Shown: positions 1 through 8,634 of the stretch, piece by piece
Layout: every line of letters begins with the position of its first letter
How positions within the stretch are numbered: position 1 is the first letter of the stretch
Source of the DNA: a virus
Virus record (IMG/VR): IMGVR_UViG_3300002460_000197
Coordinates: 1-20,891 of that record
DNA: 20,891 nt
Direction: 5' to 3' (one strand)
The notes under the pieces: model-generated
What the model saw: the letters and a program-made list of their open reading frames with translations, nothing else
Database searches by the model: none
What the model was told of the DNA's origin: nothing
Translations under genes and position numbers: made by a program

Positions 1-453
1 AACTCCTAGCCCGTTTATATTTAAACTTGCTGCACCTGAATTGGCTACATCAGCGTTAAAGAATACTCCCAGACCCGTGTTATAGGCAGTCGGAGCTGGA
101 TCTACAGTTAAAGTATAAGCATCTGTTCCATTGGTTGAAGCTCCATAAAGAGTAGGGTTAAGGCGAATACCATCAACTACAAGTCCGTTAATATTTAGTT
201 GTGTACCAGTCCAGTTTAAATAAGAGGTGGTATTTCCAATATAAAACTTTGCCAGTCCGTCGTGGATGCCTAAAATAAAACCCGTGTCCACATTATCAAA
301 AGTAGATTTACCTTGCCTAAACCCTCCGACATCTACTTCTATAAATCCCGTGTAGATATTGTTGTCTAGTTTGGTATTTGAAAGAGTGGCAGACTTAATG
401 GGGTCTATTTTATACAAACTGGGGTCTACGAACTGGTATAAATTAGTACTCAT
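1..453 (-). CDS. Tail fibre / receptor-binding protein, N-terminal part (cut by window edge)
   Basis: The reading frame is open from an ATG at 453 to the window edge, giving 151 residues with no stop. The start overlaps the stop of the preceding neck gene as ATGA, so the two are probably translationally coupled. It begins MSTNLYQFVDPSLYKI and includes a stretch reading FYIGNTTSYLNWTGTQLNI. That pattern of glycine-aromatic beta strands, followed by NGTDAYTLTVDPAPTAY and ASLNINGLGV, is common in phage tail fibres that assemble as beta-rich trimers. Its place after the neck genes supports a distal tail or host-recognition role. The C-terminal receptor-binding part lies outside the window. The fibre role is inferred from composition and position. 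Confidence 0.72.
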   Translation of the reverse strand, partial: MSTNLYQFVDPSLYKIDPIKSATLSNTKLDNNIYTGFIEVDVGGFRQGKSTFDNVDTGFILGIHDGLAKFYIGNTTSYLNWTGTQLNINGLVVDGIRLNPTLYGASTNGTDAYTLTVDPAPTAYNTGLGVFFNADVANSGAASLNINGLGV

Positions 454-1847
454 GGTTTTTTCATTCCATTAGTAAGTAAAATAAGAAGTTCCCATCCACG
501 AAAAATGAGTTGACTACCTATACTATTTCCTGAAAATCTTAATCTAATCTTCTTGAATTTAGCAGAAGTATTAAATGCCTGAACTATCTCTTTAGTAATT
601 GTTCCAATGTTTTTCCAACTCTCGTTATTTGTTTGATGAGAAATAGTTGCCCCTTGAGCATTTTCATGCACAACAGAAACTTCAGTAATCTCTTTATCTT
701 GCATTTTAATTGTAGTCAAATAAAGAGGATGTGTTTGTAAATCATAAAAAATAGGCGTTCCATTGTCGGTTGTACCACTATCAAAAACAAAAGGATGGCC
801 GTTTTCATCTCCAACTATCAATCTTAAAAGTGTTCCATTGTCGTAAAGAGTGGAGCTTCTTAATTCTGTTGCGTAAGAGTAAAGTGTCCAAACTTGGGTT
901 GAAATAGTGTATCGACAGACTACATTTGAGTAGCTTACGCCTTTTAATGTAAGATCTCCCACACTCCAATAAAGGTGATCGCTATCAGCCCAACCTATGA
1001 TGTTTTCGTAACTACTTCGGGATATAGCTTCTACCACATCAATAATAGGTCTTGAAATCTCATCTTGTTCTCCCTCAAAGACAAACTTATAAAATCCAGT
1101 TGGGTGGTGATAGTAAATGCCGTCTTTCACTTCAACAATACTCTCGTTTGAATAAGTGCCTCGTTGAATAGAAGGGTCAGGGTCTACAGAAGTCGTGGAT
1201 TTAATTTTATAAACGTGATTTTGTTTAAAGACTAATAAAGCCGAGGGGTGTCTTTTTAGTCCTGTAATCTTTTCTCCATCTTGGGGGGAGACTTGTATAA
1301 AATCTGTGCCACCTGAAATAGTCTGGGAAGTAGAAACAACTGCTGAATAATAAACTTTGTCTGTGGCACTGTCAGCTACCCATATTCTTGAACGATAGTT
1401 TTCTATAAAGTCTCCTGTTGGTAAAGAACCAATATTAGTAGAACCAAAAGTAGAGCCGTTGTAAGTGGCAACCGAACTACCAGTGTTTCCATCTACCATA
1501 TAAGTTAGGTCTATAAAGTTGGTAAATCTAGCCTTAGAAGTAGGGGATAGTCCTGACCTAACTAAACTCCATAATGTGCCATTAAAGTTATAGATTGACG
1601 AACTTACTTTAGCTAATAATCCATAAGTTGTGCCTGCGTTGTTTCTATAGTTAGACATTCCCAGCACTTCACCAGAAGCAATTTGCGCTCCTAAAGTAGT
1701 TAATCCATCTCGTAATTGTGCCGAGCCTATCCTGTCAAAATTTAAGTTTATAGCAAACTCAACACTTTCAGGTGAGATTAAAGTCTCATCAACAGCCGAT
1801 TCCCTCACAATTCCAAGGTGACCAACTTTTAGTGGCAATGATTCCAT
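450..1847 (-). CDS. Neck / tail-hub protein resembling P22 gp10-type beta-propeller
   Basis: This 465-residue protein starts at an ATG that shares one base with the preceding stop (TAATG). Its N-terminus, with ISPESVEFAINLNFDRIG and then QLRDGLTTLG, matches the opening of podovirus tail stabilisation/hub proteins of the P22 gp10 kind, where an extended arm lists 'DFD..G....R.G'. The rest is a series of short beta blades containing phrases such as RSRIWVADSATDKVYYS, GLKRHPSALLVFKQNHVYKI and DGIYYHHPTGFYKF, as expected of a propeller. In P22 this protein sits below the adaptor and holds the tail fibre or spike and needle. Here it lies between the adaptor-like gene and a fibre gene, the same order. 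The family call rests on pattern recognition and gene order. Confidence 0.7.
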   Translation of the reverse strand: MESLPLKVGHLGIVRESAVDETLISPESVEFAINLNFDRIGSAQLRDGLTTLGAQIASGEVLGMSNYRNNAGTTYGLLAKVSSSIYNFNGTLWSLVRSGLSPTSKARFTNFIDLTYMVDGNTGSSVATYNGSTFGSTNIGSLPTGDFIENYRSRIWVADSATDKVYYSAVVSTSQTISGGTDFIQVSPQDGEKITGLKRHPSALLVFKQNHVYKIKSTTSVDPDPSIQRGTYSNESIVEVKDGIYYHHPTGFYKFVFEGEQDEISRPIIDVVEAISRSSYENIIGWADSDHLYWSVGDLTLKGVSYSNVVCRYTISTQVWTLYSYATELRSSTLYDNGTLLRLIVGDENGHPFVFDSGTTDNGTPIFYDLQTHPLYLTTIKMQDKEITEVSVVHENAQGATISHQTNNESWKNIGTITKEIVQAFNTSAKFKKIRLRFSGNSIGSQLIFRGWELLILLTNGMKKP

Positions 1848-3241
1848 TATCGTGGTATATCTACTTTAATTATTAAATTCTGACCAGAAAATTCCTTATT
1901 TATTTGAGCTTCTTTTTTTTGAATCCAAGCTATGTAGTCTGGGTCGTTTTTAATGTCTAGTGCGGAGTTTTTTCGTAGTTTAATTCGGTATCGCATATAA
2001 GGGAGATAAATTCTATAAAAATTCTCATCTAATGTATCTCCAAAACTATTAGCTAGTGTCTTTTTTGCGTAGTAATCAATCCACACGTTTTCTCCAGCTA
2101 TATCATCATCAAAAGGTTGATTAAACTTAATCACTCCGTTATCCACAGTAAAGCCCGTAGGAGTTCCAAATGAAACTCCCTGCCAAACATCTCTGCCTGC
2201 GGAATGGCTATTGACTATACTTGTGACTGTGCCAAGTGTTTTAGTGCTTTCGGTGTTGGTTGTATAGTCAGCGTTATCCACTGTTTCAGTTATGTCCTCA
2301 GCAGCAATATCAACTGCCCCACTTTCATCAAAGTCTCCTGTAGAAGTTAAAACAATGGAAGTAGAAGCGGAAGTGATTGAGTTAGTTAAAGCTGAATGAG
2401 CTATACCCTGATACCATCTGTTCATCTCTATTTTATCCATCCAAACAAGAGGTAAGGCGTCTCTACCTATCCTTACTGAAAGAATATGTTTAGAAGTTTC
2501 TGGGTCTCGTAAATCTGTCGGTAAAGTTAAAGTATTCCTTCCTGGAATACAATCACCTATATCATAATCAAAGACTGTTCTAAAAGCCCATCTGCCTGTG
2601 TTCTCATGTAAATCAATCTCGTCTCTACCTTCATCTAAAGCTCTAAGTAAAAATTCTTTAGTAAATACTTCGTCGTCTATTTTCTCACCCATAGAAACAA
2701 GTGCGTCTCGGATGATTGCTCCTGCGGAGTTTTCTGCGTCTCCTGTAGCTATGACACCATCGGAGTCGCTTGATACTCCTGCGGTGGTAGAGTTGCTAAA
2801 TCTTGCTCGGTAATAATAGGTTGAAAGCCCTGCTGTGTGGTTATAGTAGGTTTCAGTCGCATCGGCTCGAATATCTATCGTAGTAAGTGCAACATAAGTC
2901 GTGCCATCTGTTGAGTATTCTAAAACTATTTGGTTATAGGGAATAAATTGTAAAACTTCGCCTCTGTTGTGCGGGTGATTAGTTGTAGAAACATTTACTG
3001 CCGTTGCGGTTGGTGTTCCTGAAATCTTTACTATCTCGGCTTTCTCATAACCGAACCTGCCAACTACCAGATATTCATTGGCGGCGAATTTAAGTCCGTT
3101 ATCTACTGTGAAAGCAGATACCGAGGCAGAAACATCAGTAACTATAAAAGTAGACTCTGTTTCAAGGTCAGGATGAGAGATAAATATTTCAACTCCCAAG
3201 TTTTCCCCTGTTTTTGTGCGTAATTTTGGTAGTAGTATCAT
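1847..3241 (-). CDS. Head-tail adaptor / neck protein with N-terminal FN3-like region
   Basis: This 464-residue virion protein appears to have three parts. Residues 1-105 are beta-rich. Residues about 105-165 (NQIVLEYSTDGTTYVAL through TYYYRARFSNSTTAG) look like a fibronectin type III domain. From about 175 onward there is a helical adaptor-like region (IRDALVSMGEKIDD, LLRALDEGRDEID, GRWAFRTVFDYDIG) and a C-terminal helical end (FYRIYLPYMRYRIKLRKN). A Ser/Thr-rich beta insertion occupies about 280-350. The helical bundle with an inserted beta region resembles P22 gp4 and T7 gp11-like proteins that bind the portal ring. It directly precedes the gp10-like gene, and its stop shares a base with that gene's start (TAATG). 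The FN3-like extension is unusual; the adaptor role is an inference. Confidence 0.6.
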   Translation of the reverse strand: MILLPKLRTKTGENLGVEIFISHPDLETESTFIVTDVSASVSAFTVDNGLKFAANEYLVVGRFGYEKAEIVKISGTPTATAVNVSTTNHPHNRGEVLQFIPYNQIVLEYSTDGTTYVALTTIDIRADATETYYNHTAGLSTYYYRARFSNSTTAGVSSDSDGVIATGDAENSAGAIIRDALVSMGEKIDDEVFTKEFLLRALDEGRDEIDLHENTGRWAFRTVFDYDIGDCIPGRNTLTLPTDLRDPETSKHILSVRIGRDALPLVWMDKIEMNRWYQGIAHSALTNSITSASTSIVLTSTGDFDESGAVDIAAEDITETVDNADYTTNTESTKTLGTVTSIVNSHSAGRDVWQGVSFGTPTGFTVDNGVIKFNQPFDDDIAGENVWIDYYAKKTLANSFGDTLDENFYRIYLPYMRYRIKLRKNSALDIKNDPDYIAWIQKKEAQINKEFSGQNLIIKVDIPR

Positions 3242-3244
3242 AAA

Positions 3245-3871
3245 TTATTCTTTTAATACGAATGTCTCGTTTAGATACTTCTTCCTCATACGAGCTTCGT
3301 AAATTTGTAAATCCGACCTTCTAATACTTAAAAGCCTTTCTTCTCTTAAAATCTCTGCCTTTCTGTTGTCTAGTTCCCTTTTAGTATTATGTAGTTCTTT
3401 TTTTATTTCACTTAAATTGTCTTTTAACCCTTGCACAATAAGTCTTTTTTCTTCTATTTCATTTTGTTTAACAGTTTTTAATTCACTAAGAACGGAATTG
3501 AGTTTTATTATCTCATCACTAAGTTGTTCTTTGTTTTCTTTTTTATTTTGCTCTTTCTCTTCTAATTCTTTAACTAAGTTTTGAAGAACATTTATTGTTT
3601 TAAAAAGATTTGCTTGTTTTTCTGATTTTTTATTAATTTCTTCCTTTAAAACAATAAACTTTTTATCTAGCTCATCCACTACTTTTACTCTCTCAGCAGT
3701 TATCTCTTCGTAGTCTCCTCCGTGAACACTTACTTCTTTGCGTATGTCAATTAAGGTGGCAACCAAATCGTTTCTTTGTTTAATTAGAACTTCAATTTCA
3801 CTAAGAAGTTTATTTTTCTTCTCTTCTAGTTCCATTACTTCCTTATGTTGTTTTTGCCATTTTGCTTCCAT
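3245..3871 (-). CDS. Coiled-coil protein of unknown function in the virion gene cluster
   Basis: The 208-residue product is almost entirely predicted coiled coil. It is rich in Lys, Glu, Leu, Ile and Asn with heptad spacing from about residue 5 to 190 (for example LEEKKNKLLSEIEVLIKQ), has few aromatic residues and no signal peptide. The start ATG overlaps the previous stop as TAATG (base 3871), and its stop lies 3 nt before the adaptor gene, so it is co-transcribed with tail genes. Coiled coils in this position can be tail needle, fibre-shaft or chaperone proteins, but nothing here separates these. I do not recognise the family. Confidence 0.7.
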   Translation of the reverse strand: MEAKWQKQHKEVMELEEKKNKLLSEIEVLIKQRNDLVATLIDIRKEVSVHGGDYEEITAERVKVVDELDKKFIVLKEEINKKSEKQANLFKTINVLQNLVKELEEKEQNKKENKEQLSDEIIKLNSVLSELKTVKQNEIEEKRLIVQGLKDNLSEIKKELHNTKRELDNRKAEILREERLLSIRRSDLQIYEARMRKKYLNETFVLKE

Positions 3872-4200
3872 TATTCATTTATAATTCTGTAGTCGCATAG
3901 TCCCGAAACCTGCACCGCGGAACCTAAGTTTATCTTAAATGCTTCTCCTGGAAGACATCTAACTACACCCCACCTGCTACCTGAAGGGTTATCTAAAGTA
4001 AATCCTTGGTTAGCTGTAAGGGAATAAACACCACTTTGGTCTCTGGAGCCTGCAATAAGTTTAAGACTTACAGCTGAGTTTGGCACAATTGCCAAAGTGT
4101 CTATTACTATTCTGCCATTTGTAGGAGCAGAAATAATTTCATTATCCCCTGAACTTGCGAACGACACTACTACATTTTTTGAAAATTCGTCATATTCCAT
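3871..4200 (-). CDS. Small beta-rich putative virion protein
   Basis: This 109-residue protein has no recognisable family. It begins MEYDEFSKNVVVSFASSGDN and alternates short hydrophobic strands with Ser/Gly/Asn turns (GRIVIDTLAIVPNSAVSLKLIAGS, then SRWGVVRCLPGEAFKINLGS), suggesting a single beta-sandwich or jelly-roll domain. There is no transmembrane segment or signal. It lies between the giant repetitive virion protein and the coiled-coil gene and overlaps the latter's start by one base. A small head-fibre, head decoration or fibre-tip protein is plausible. The upstream 88-nt gap (4201..4288) shows only a weak 6-bp inverted repeat and no Shine-Dalgarno. Confidence 0.65.
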   Translation of the reverse strand: MEYDEFSKNVVVSFASSGDNEIISAPTNGRIVIDTLAIVPNSAVSLKLIAGSRDQSGVYSLTANQGFTLDNPSGSRWGVVRCLPGEAFKINLGSAVQVSGLCDYRIINE

Positions 4201-4288
4201 ACATAATTATTTTAAGTTAAGTTGATAATCTTAGTTCCATATCTTGAGAGGTATAAGCCTCCCAAGTATGAAACCAAGTTATTAAGTT

Positions 4289-7200
4289 TTAAGTTACTGC
4301 GAATGTACAAGCCGCTGACACATTAACCATACCGTTCACAAACCAAGTAGTTCCATCACAGTAGAATTCATAATAATCAGCTGCAATAGATTGGTTTAGT
4401 ACAAAGTTAATTACGTCTTGTCCTGTGCCTGCTACACCTGCCCCACCCGCTCTTTCAACAACCATACCTTTTAATATATCAGAACCACCATTAGTAGTGA
4501 TAATATATGATGCTCCTGTTGGAGCTGTTTGCACGATAAATCTAAAGTGCAAACCTGCTGCTGGTGCTGGAAGTGTTGAAGTGAATCCACCTACCGCGTT
4601 TAAGAAGTAAGTAGTCCCAGATTCTGCTGCTGTAATAACATTTGTAGTTGTTACAACTTCAGTCATTTGCTGATAAGTTAAGGTTGAACTAAGTGTCGTT
4701 GCACCTGTAACTGTGAGTGTTTCATCAAAAGTTACAGTTCCTGCATCAACTTTAATAGCTTCACCCGCGCTACCAGAAGCGTTAATATACAGACAATAAG
4801 AACCTGATGTTGGCGTACCGGTTGAAGCAATAGAAACAATGTGTGAAGTAGAAGAGTGATTACCATTTGAGGTAATGTCTATCAAATTCGCGCCTGCTAC
4901 TAATGCTCCTGTGTGGGTAATATCTAATGCTGAACCTTCACCAGATACACCCGTAGCTGCTGAAGTTATAATAATAGCCTGACCACCCACGTTTGCTCCC
5001 ATTGCTAATTTAATAGCGTCACCGGTTGAAACACCAGTTGTGTAAGATACATCAAGAACATTTCCAGTAAAGACAGCATTTCCAATATCAATATTGAAGA
5101 TGTGTCCTGAACTTGTTGATGTTCCGGTGTATTGGAATACGTCTACTGAACCTGAACTTGAATCAGTAATTACAATAGCGTCCGCTACTCTTGCTCCTGC
5201 AAGTGTGTAGTTATGCACTATCGCACCCACCGCATTAGACATATTTATTTCAAATATGGTTCCCGTTGAGGCTTGATCGGTTGCGAAGTCAAAGATGTTT
5301 CCTGTATGAACACCACCCGTAATATCAATATCAATCAAAGGTGAGGCTGCTGCTCCAGTCAAAGTTGAAATATCAATATTAAAGAGTGTTCCACCCGCAC
5401 CTGAGGCGAAGGTGTGGTCAAGGGTAAAGAGGAATAGTTCCCCTGTTCTTGCCCCTGCTGTGTCCACTGTCATTACTTTTCCAGCAATATTAGAAGTACC
5501 TGTTTCCAAGTGAACTAATCCACCAGTCGTACAAGCTCCTGTCGCTGAAACTGTAAGAACGTGTCCGGTAAAGATACCAGTAGTTTGAGAGAATAATACT
5601 ATTCCATCAATACTTCCTGTTTCTACTGTTACAAGATCAATAATACTATCAGTCCTAGCGCCTGCACCAGTGATAACTAATGCTCCGCCAGCCACATTAT
5701 CAGCCATTACTACTTTCAAAGCATCACCTGTGTCGGCTGCCGAATAAGTAATGTCAATAACGTTTCCTGAACCAACTCCTGAAGAGTTGATGTCAAAGAC
5801 ATGCTGTGTTCCAGTGTTGGAATCATTGATTTCCATGAAGTCAATGTTACCAGTATTGTCATTAGTTACGGTAATTAAGTTTGCTGTTCTTGCTCCACCT
5901 CCTGCGTCTAGGAATAAGAACCTAGCCGCTAGGCCAGCGTTCATATCTACTGCGATAACATCACCCGTTGAAGCCGAACCAAGAGCAATATCTACAATAT
6001 TACCTGTATATACCCCTGAAACATCAATATCTATAAATGGCGAAGCTAAAGCCCCTGTCATTGAGATATTAGCGTCAAGGAATGTTCCACCCCCTGTTGC
6101 GCCGAATGTACCATCAAAGGTTGCCAGAATAGTTGCTACTGTCCTTGCTCCAGCGTGGTCAAAGGTAATCGCTTTGTAGGCGACACCCGCATCCAAGTTT
6201 AAGTGAAGCAAAGAGCCAGTCGTTGCAGCCGCTGAAGTAGTAAGAGTAACCAAACTACCAGTGTGAACTGCCGTGTTATCAACAAAGATAACACTTCCGT
6301 CAACAGAACCGTCATCGCCTGTGGTTATATCTATCAAACTATCAGTGCGTGTGCCTGTTGCCGCAATCTTTAATGCAGCTCCAGCGAGGTTAGTCGCCAT
6401 ATCTACATAAAGAGCATCGCCATCAGAAGCACCTACCGAATAAGTAATGTCAATAACATTACTATTCAAAAGTCCGCTGACATTGATGTCAAAGATATGG
6501 TCATCTGTGCCTCCATCTGTTCCAGCCGAAGTAATAAGAACTACTGGGGCTGTTCTTTCATTAGCGGTAACGATTTGAATAGCATTACCAGCCAAGTTTG
6601 AACCTGTGGTGATAAGAATACCTGCGCCTGTTGCTGCTGCTGAGAAGTTTATGTCAAGAATATCTCCTGTATAAGCTCCAGTAACATTAATGTCTATGAT
6701 AGACACATTTCCTGTTGAAGCGTCCGCAATCGCAATAGCATTATCAGTTCTGACACCTGTTCCACGAGTGATAAGAATACCACCCGTTGAAAGACCATCA
6801 GCGTTATCAAATGTTAGAGAGATGGCATTGCCTCCTGGTGAGCCGTTATAGGAGTTGGTATAGGCAAAGCCCGTTCCCGCTCCTGAACCACCAGCGTTAA
6901 TTTCTATATTGTTATGTGTTCCCGTTGAGGTATCAGTAAATTTAATATCTGAACCTGTCCTTGCATCAGTTGTTGAGGTAAATAGAATACCCTGTGATGC
7001 TACGCCAGTTCCGTAGTTGATGTCTATTACATTGCCTGTAAAGGCGGCTGTAATATCCACATCAACTAAATTACCTGAGCCAGCACCTGATTTGTTTATG
7101 TCAAGCACATTTGCCGCGCCTGCCGTAGAATCGTTTAATATGATTGCTCCGTCATCTACAGTGATAGTGTGTCCGTCAGAATATGACTCGTCTAATGAAC

Positions 7201-7405
7201 CACCTGCGCCACCAGTTCCACCAAGTGTGGTGATACTCGTTTTATTCCAAAATACCAATTCGTTTGAAGAATTGACATAAAGACCCCAGCCAGTTGAGTC
7301 GTTGGTCAAAGGATTTGAAGTTTTACTTACATCAAACCTCAAAATACCATCCCGTAGGTTGATATTTTTTGGTGAGCTGTAAGGATTAGCTGAAATTACA
7401 CTCAT
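4289..7405 (-). CDS. Giant repetitive beta-strand virion protein (1038 aa)
   Basis: The N-terminus (about residues 15-60, with GLYVNSSNELVFWNKTS) is followed by a Gly-rich linker at 61-70. From about 95 to 890 comes a long repeat region. Each unit carries a [T/S]GN[V/I][I/L]DI strand (starting near 123, 247, 314, 467, 546, 701 and 780) and a later GxRT turn (RT near 149, 219, 284, 353, 421, 506, 584 and 653), so the period is about 65-86 residues. The repeat region is rich in Gly, Ala, Thr, Asp and Ile and very poor in Lys, which suggests a beta-helix or stacked beta fibre. The last 120 residues form a different domain (TTYFLNAVGGFTSTLPAPAAG and YYEFYCDGTTWFVNG), like the C-terminal domains of other phage surface proteins. 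Placed just after the major capsid gene, it may be a head fibre, capsid surface protein or side fibre. Confidence 0.75.
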   Translation of the reverse strand: MSVISANPYSSPKNINLRDGILRFDVSKTSNPLTNDSTGWGLYVNSSNELVFWNKTSITTLGGTGGAGGSLDESYSDGHTITVDDGAIILNDSTAGAANVLDINKSGAGSGNLVDVDITAAFTGNVIDINYGTGVASQGILFTSTTDARTGSDIKFTDTSTGTHNNIEINAGGSGAGTGFAYTNSYNGSPGGNAISLTFDNADGLSTGGILITRGTGVRTDNAIAIADASTGNVSIIDINVTGAYTGDILDINFSAAATGAGILITTGSNLAGNAIQIVTANERTAPVVLITSAGTDGGTDDHIFDINVSGLLNSNVIDITYSVGASDGDALYVDMATNLAGAALKIAATGTRTDSLIDITTGDDGSVDGSVIFVDNTAVHTGSLVTLTTSAAATTGSLLHLNLDAGVAYKAITFDHAGARTVATILATFDGTFGATGGGTFLDANISMTGALASPFIDIDVSGVYTGNIVDIALGSASTGDVIAVDMNAGLAARFLFLDAGGGARTANLITVTNDNTGNIDFMEINDSNTGTQHVFDINSSGVGSGNVIDITYSAADTGDALKVVMADNVAGGALVITGAGARTDSIIDLVTVETGSIDGIVLFSQTTGIFTGHVLTVSATGACTTGGLVHLETGTSNIAGKVMTVDTAGARTGELFLFTLDHTFASGAGGTLFNIDISTLTGAAASPLIDIDITGGVHTGNIFDFATDQASTGTIFEINMSNAVGAIVHNYTLAGARVADAIVITDSSSGSVDVFQYTGTSTSSGHIFNIDIGNAVFTGNVLDVSYTTGVSTGDAIKLAMGANVGGQAIIITSAATGVSGEGSALDITHTGALVAGANLIDITSNGNHSSTSHIVSIASTGTPTSGSYCLYINASGSAGEAIKVDAGTVTFDETLTVTGATTLSSTLTYQQMTEVVTTTNVITAAESGTTYFLNAVGGFTSTLPAPAAGLHFRFIVQTAPTGASYIITTNGGSDILKGMVVERAGGAGVAGTGQDVINFVLNQSIAADYYEFYCDGTTWFVNGMVNVSAACTFAVT

Positions 7406-7517
7406 TTTGTTTTAAGAGATTTCCCGTGTATAGAATCTTGAACCAAGTTGTTCTCACCCACTTCGGGATTTCTCTGTTAGTTAATAATCTATATTGTTGT
7501 GCCACTTGACAAAATCA

Positions 7518-7992
7518 TTAGGAAGTTGTCGAATCCCCTTCGCTCCAGACCCACATCCTTGCTACATCATTAAATCCTTCTCTGAATAATGTATGCCCCA
7601 CGATTTGCATTTCGCGTGTCTTTGCAACTATGTTTACTGGGTCTACATTGTTTGCTTCTGATTCAATGTGTTGGAATCCATACTCATCGGATTTCAAAGA
7701 TGAATCAAACATTCCCCAAGCCGCATCTTTAGTAAGATACTTTAATGGGAGAATTTCAAACGCCGGGAGACCAGCTCCATCGTTGTCGTTGGACTCTGGA
7801 ATTTTGCCTTTCTTGATAGCTCCTAAAATTTCCAGTGCCTTAAAATGCACTGAAGAATTAAATTTGCATACAAGGGTATCTAAGGCTGCTGGCATTGGAT
7901 TGCCACGAGGGTCTACCATAAGTCCTGCTGTTCGCATAGCAGCTTTGTAGCCTGCATAGCCGAAGGGCAAAGAATATGTAGTGCCGTCATAT
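7518..7992 (-). CDS. Major capsid protein, 3' exon (residues 175-331 plus stop)
   Basis: This is the second exon of the intron-split major capsid gene. The first base (7992) completes codon 174, and the exon then reads YDGTTYSLPFGYAGYKAA. A TGA stop lies directly upstream in this frame, and the only candidate starts are a TTG at 7970 and later codons, so it makes little sense as an independent gene. The 157 residues look like the C-terminal half of an HK97-fold coat protein: ALDTLVCKFNSSVHFKALEIL, then a core ending in TREMQIVGHTLFREGFNDVARMWVWSEGD. Splicing to exon 1 gives a continuous 331-residue protein of typical coat-protein length. I infer the splice from RNA structure and frame; there is no transcript evidence. 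Confidence 0.82.
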
Positions 7993-8099
7993 CATTTTGT
8001 TACTACCCCATAGGGCGGGAGAGACACTTCGGACTCTCCTCTTATGATTTCTCATAAGTTCAGACTATCGCTTCATCCTCTATTGAGGAGCTTCTTCAC

Positions 8100-8597
8100 T
8101 TAGTCGTTGCGGCTGTGCGTGAACCCTGACTTGTTTCGTTCATTTAGCTTTCGCATTTTTAGTCTATATTCTTCTCGTTTTTCTATTTCAGAATCTGGAA
8201 TAAATAATCCTCTAAAGTTATCCTTGTTCTTTTTTTCCTGAAACTCAATCCCGAGTTTTACTTGTTCTTTCTTGAGAATAATATAGGGTTCTATAAGTTT
8301 CAAAAATTTTAGTGCATTTAATGAAGTTAGTGTCCACTGGTATGCAATAAACTCTTTGCGATACTTATAGGATTTAATTGTTCTATGAGGAGAAAATAAA
8401 TCGTAATGTAACTGGATAATATCTTTTTTTGTCCCAACTACTCTTACGGTCAAAGTATATGTATTCTTACTATCTTTCTTGTGTCTAGGTTTTATTCTAC
8501 CTATACATATAGTTCCCTCTCCATCAAAGAATCCTGCGATATAAGCTAATTGTAAGGGTTCATACTTGCCTCTGGTTGTCTTGTTTTGCTTTTTCAT
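8100..8597 (-). CDS. LAGLIDADG homing endonuclease encoded within the intron
   Basis: The 165-residue protein carries one LAGLIDADG-family motif at residues 17-28 (LAYIAGFFDGEG). A single-motif enzyme of this size normally works as a homodimer whose two copies each contribute the acidic motif residue. It would cut the intronless capsid allele around GTCGT/ATATG and so spread the intron. The middle is beta-rich (TYTLTVRVVGTKKDI) and the C-terminus is very basic. The last codons and the TAA stop coincide with intron core bases: the P5 3' strand is inside the gene and TAA falls in GACTAA of P7. A possible promoter lies just upstream inside the intron. The motif looks intact, so the enzyme may be active. 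Confidence 0.9.
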   Translation of the reverse strand: MKKQNKTTRGKYEPLQLAYIAGFFDGEGTICIGRIKPRHKKDSKNTYTLTVRVVGTKKDIIQLHYDLFSPHRTIKSYKYRKEFIAYQWTLTSLNALKFLKLIEPYIILKKEQVKLGIEFQEKKNKDNFRGLFIPDSEIEKREEYRLKMRKLNERNKSGFTHSRND

Positions 8598-8605
8598 ATA
8601 CTACT

Positions 8606-8634
8606 ATCATACTCTACTGTTGTATATTATGCAA
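8606..8634 (-). promoter_or_regulatory. Possible intron-internal promoter for the homing endonuclease
   Basis: TTGCAT (8629-8634) and TATGAT (8606-8611) are separated by 17 nt, a good match to sigma70-type -35 and -10 boxes. The -10 box ends 8 nt before the endonuclease ATG, so the transcript would be nearly leaderless. The sequence also lies in the intron, so chance AT-richness or RNA-structure constraint could explain it. Confidence 0.35.

Noticed and set aside
7418-7500. Imperfect stem GAGAAATCCC/GGGAAATCTC between capsid and fibre genes
   Set aside because: Two A-A mismatches and no T-run follow it, so neither a terminator nor a conserved element can be claimed.
7518-7970. Independent gene starting at TTG 7970
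   Set aside because: It would lack the N-terminal half of a coat protein and has no ribosome site. The frame extends upstream only to the predicted 3' splice site, which fits exon 2.
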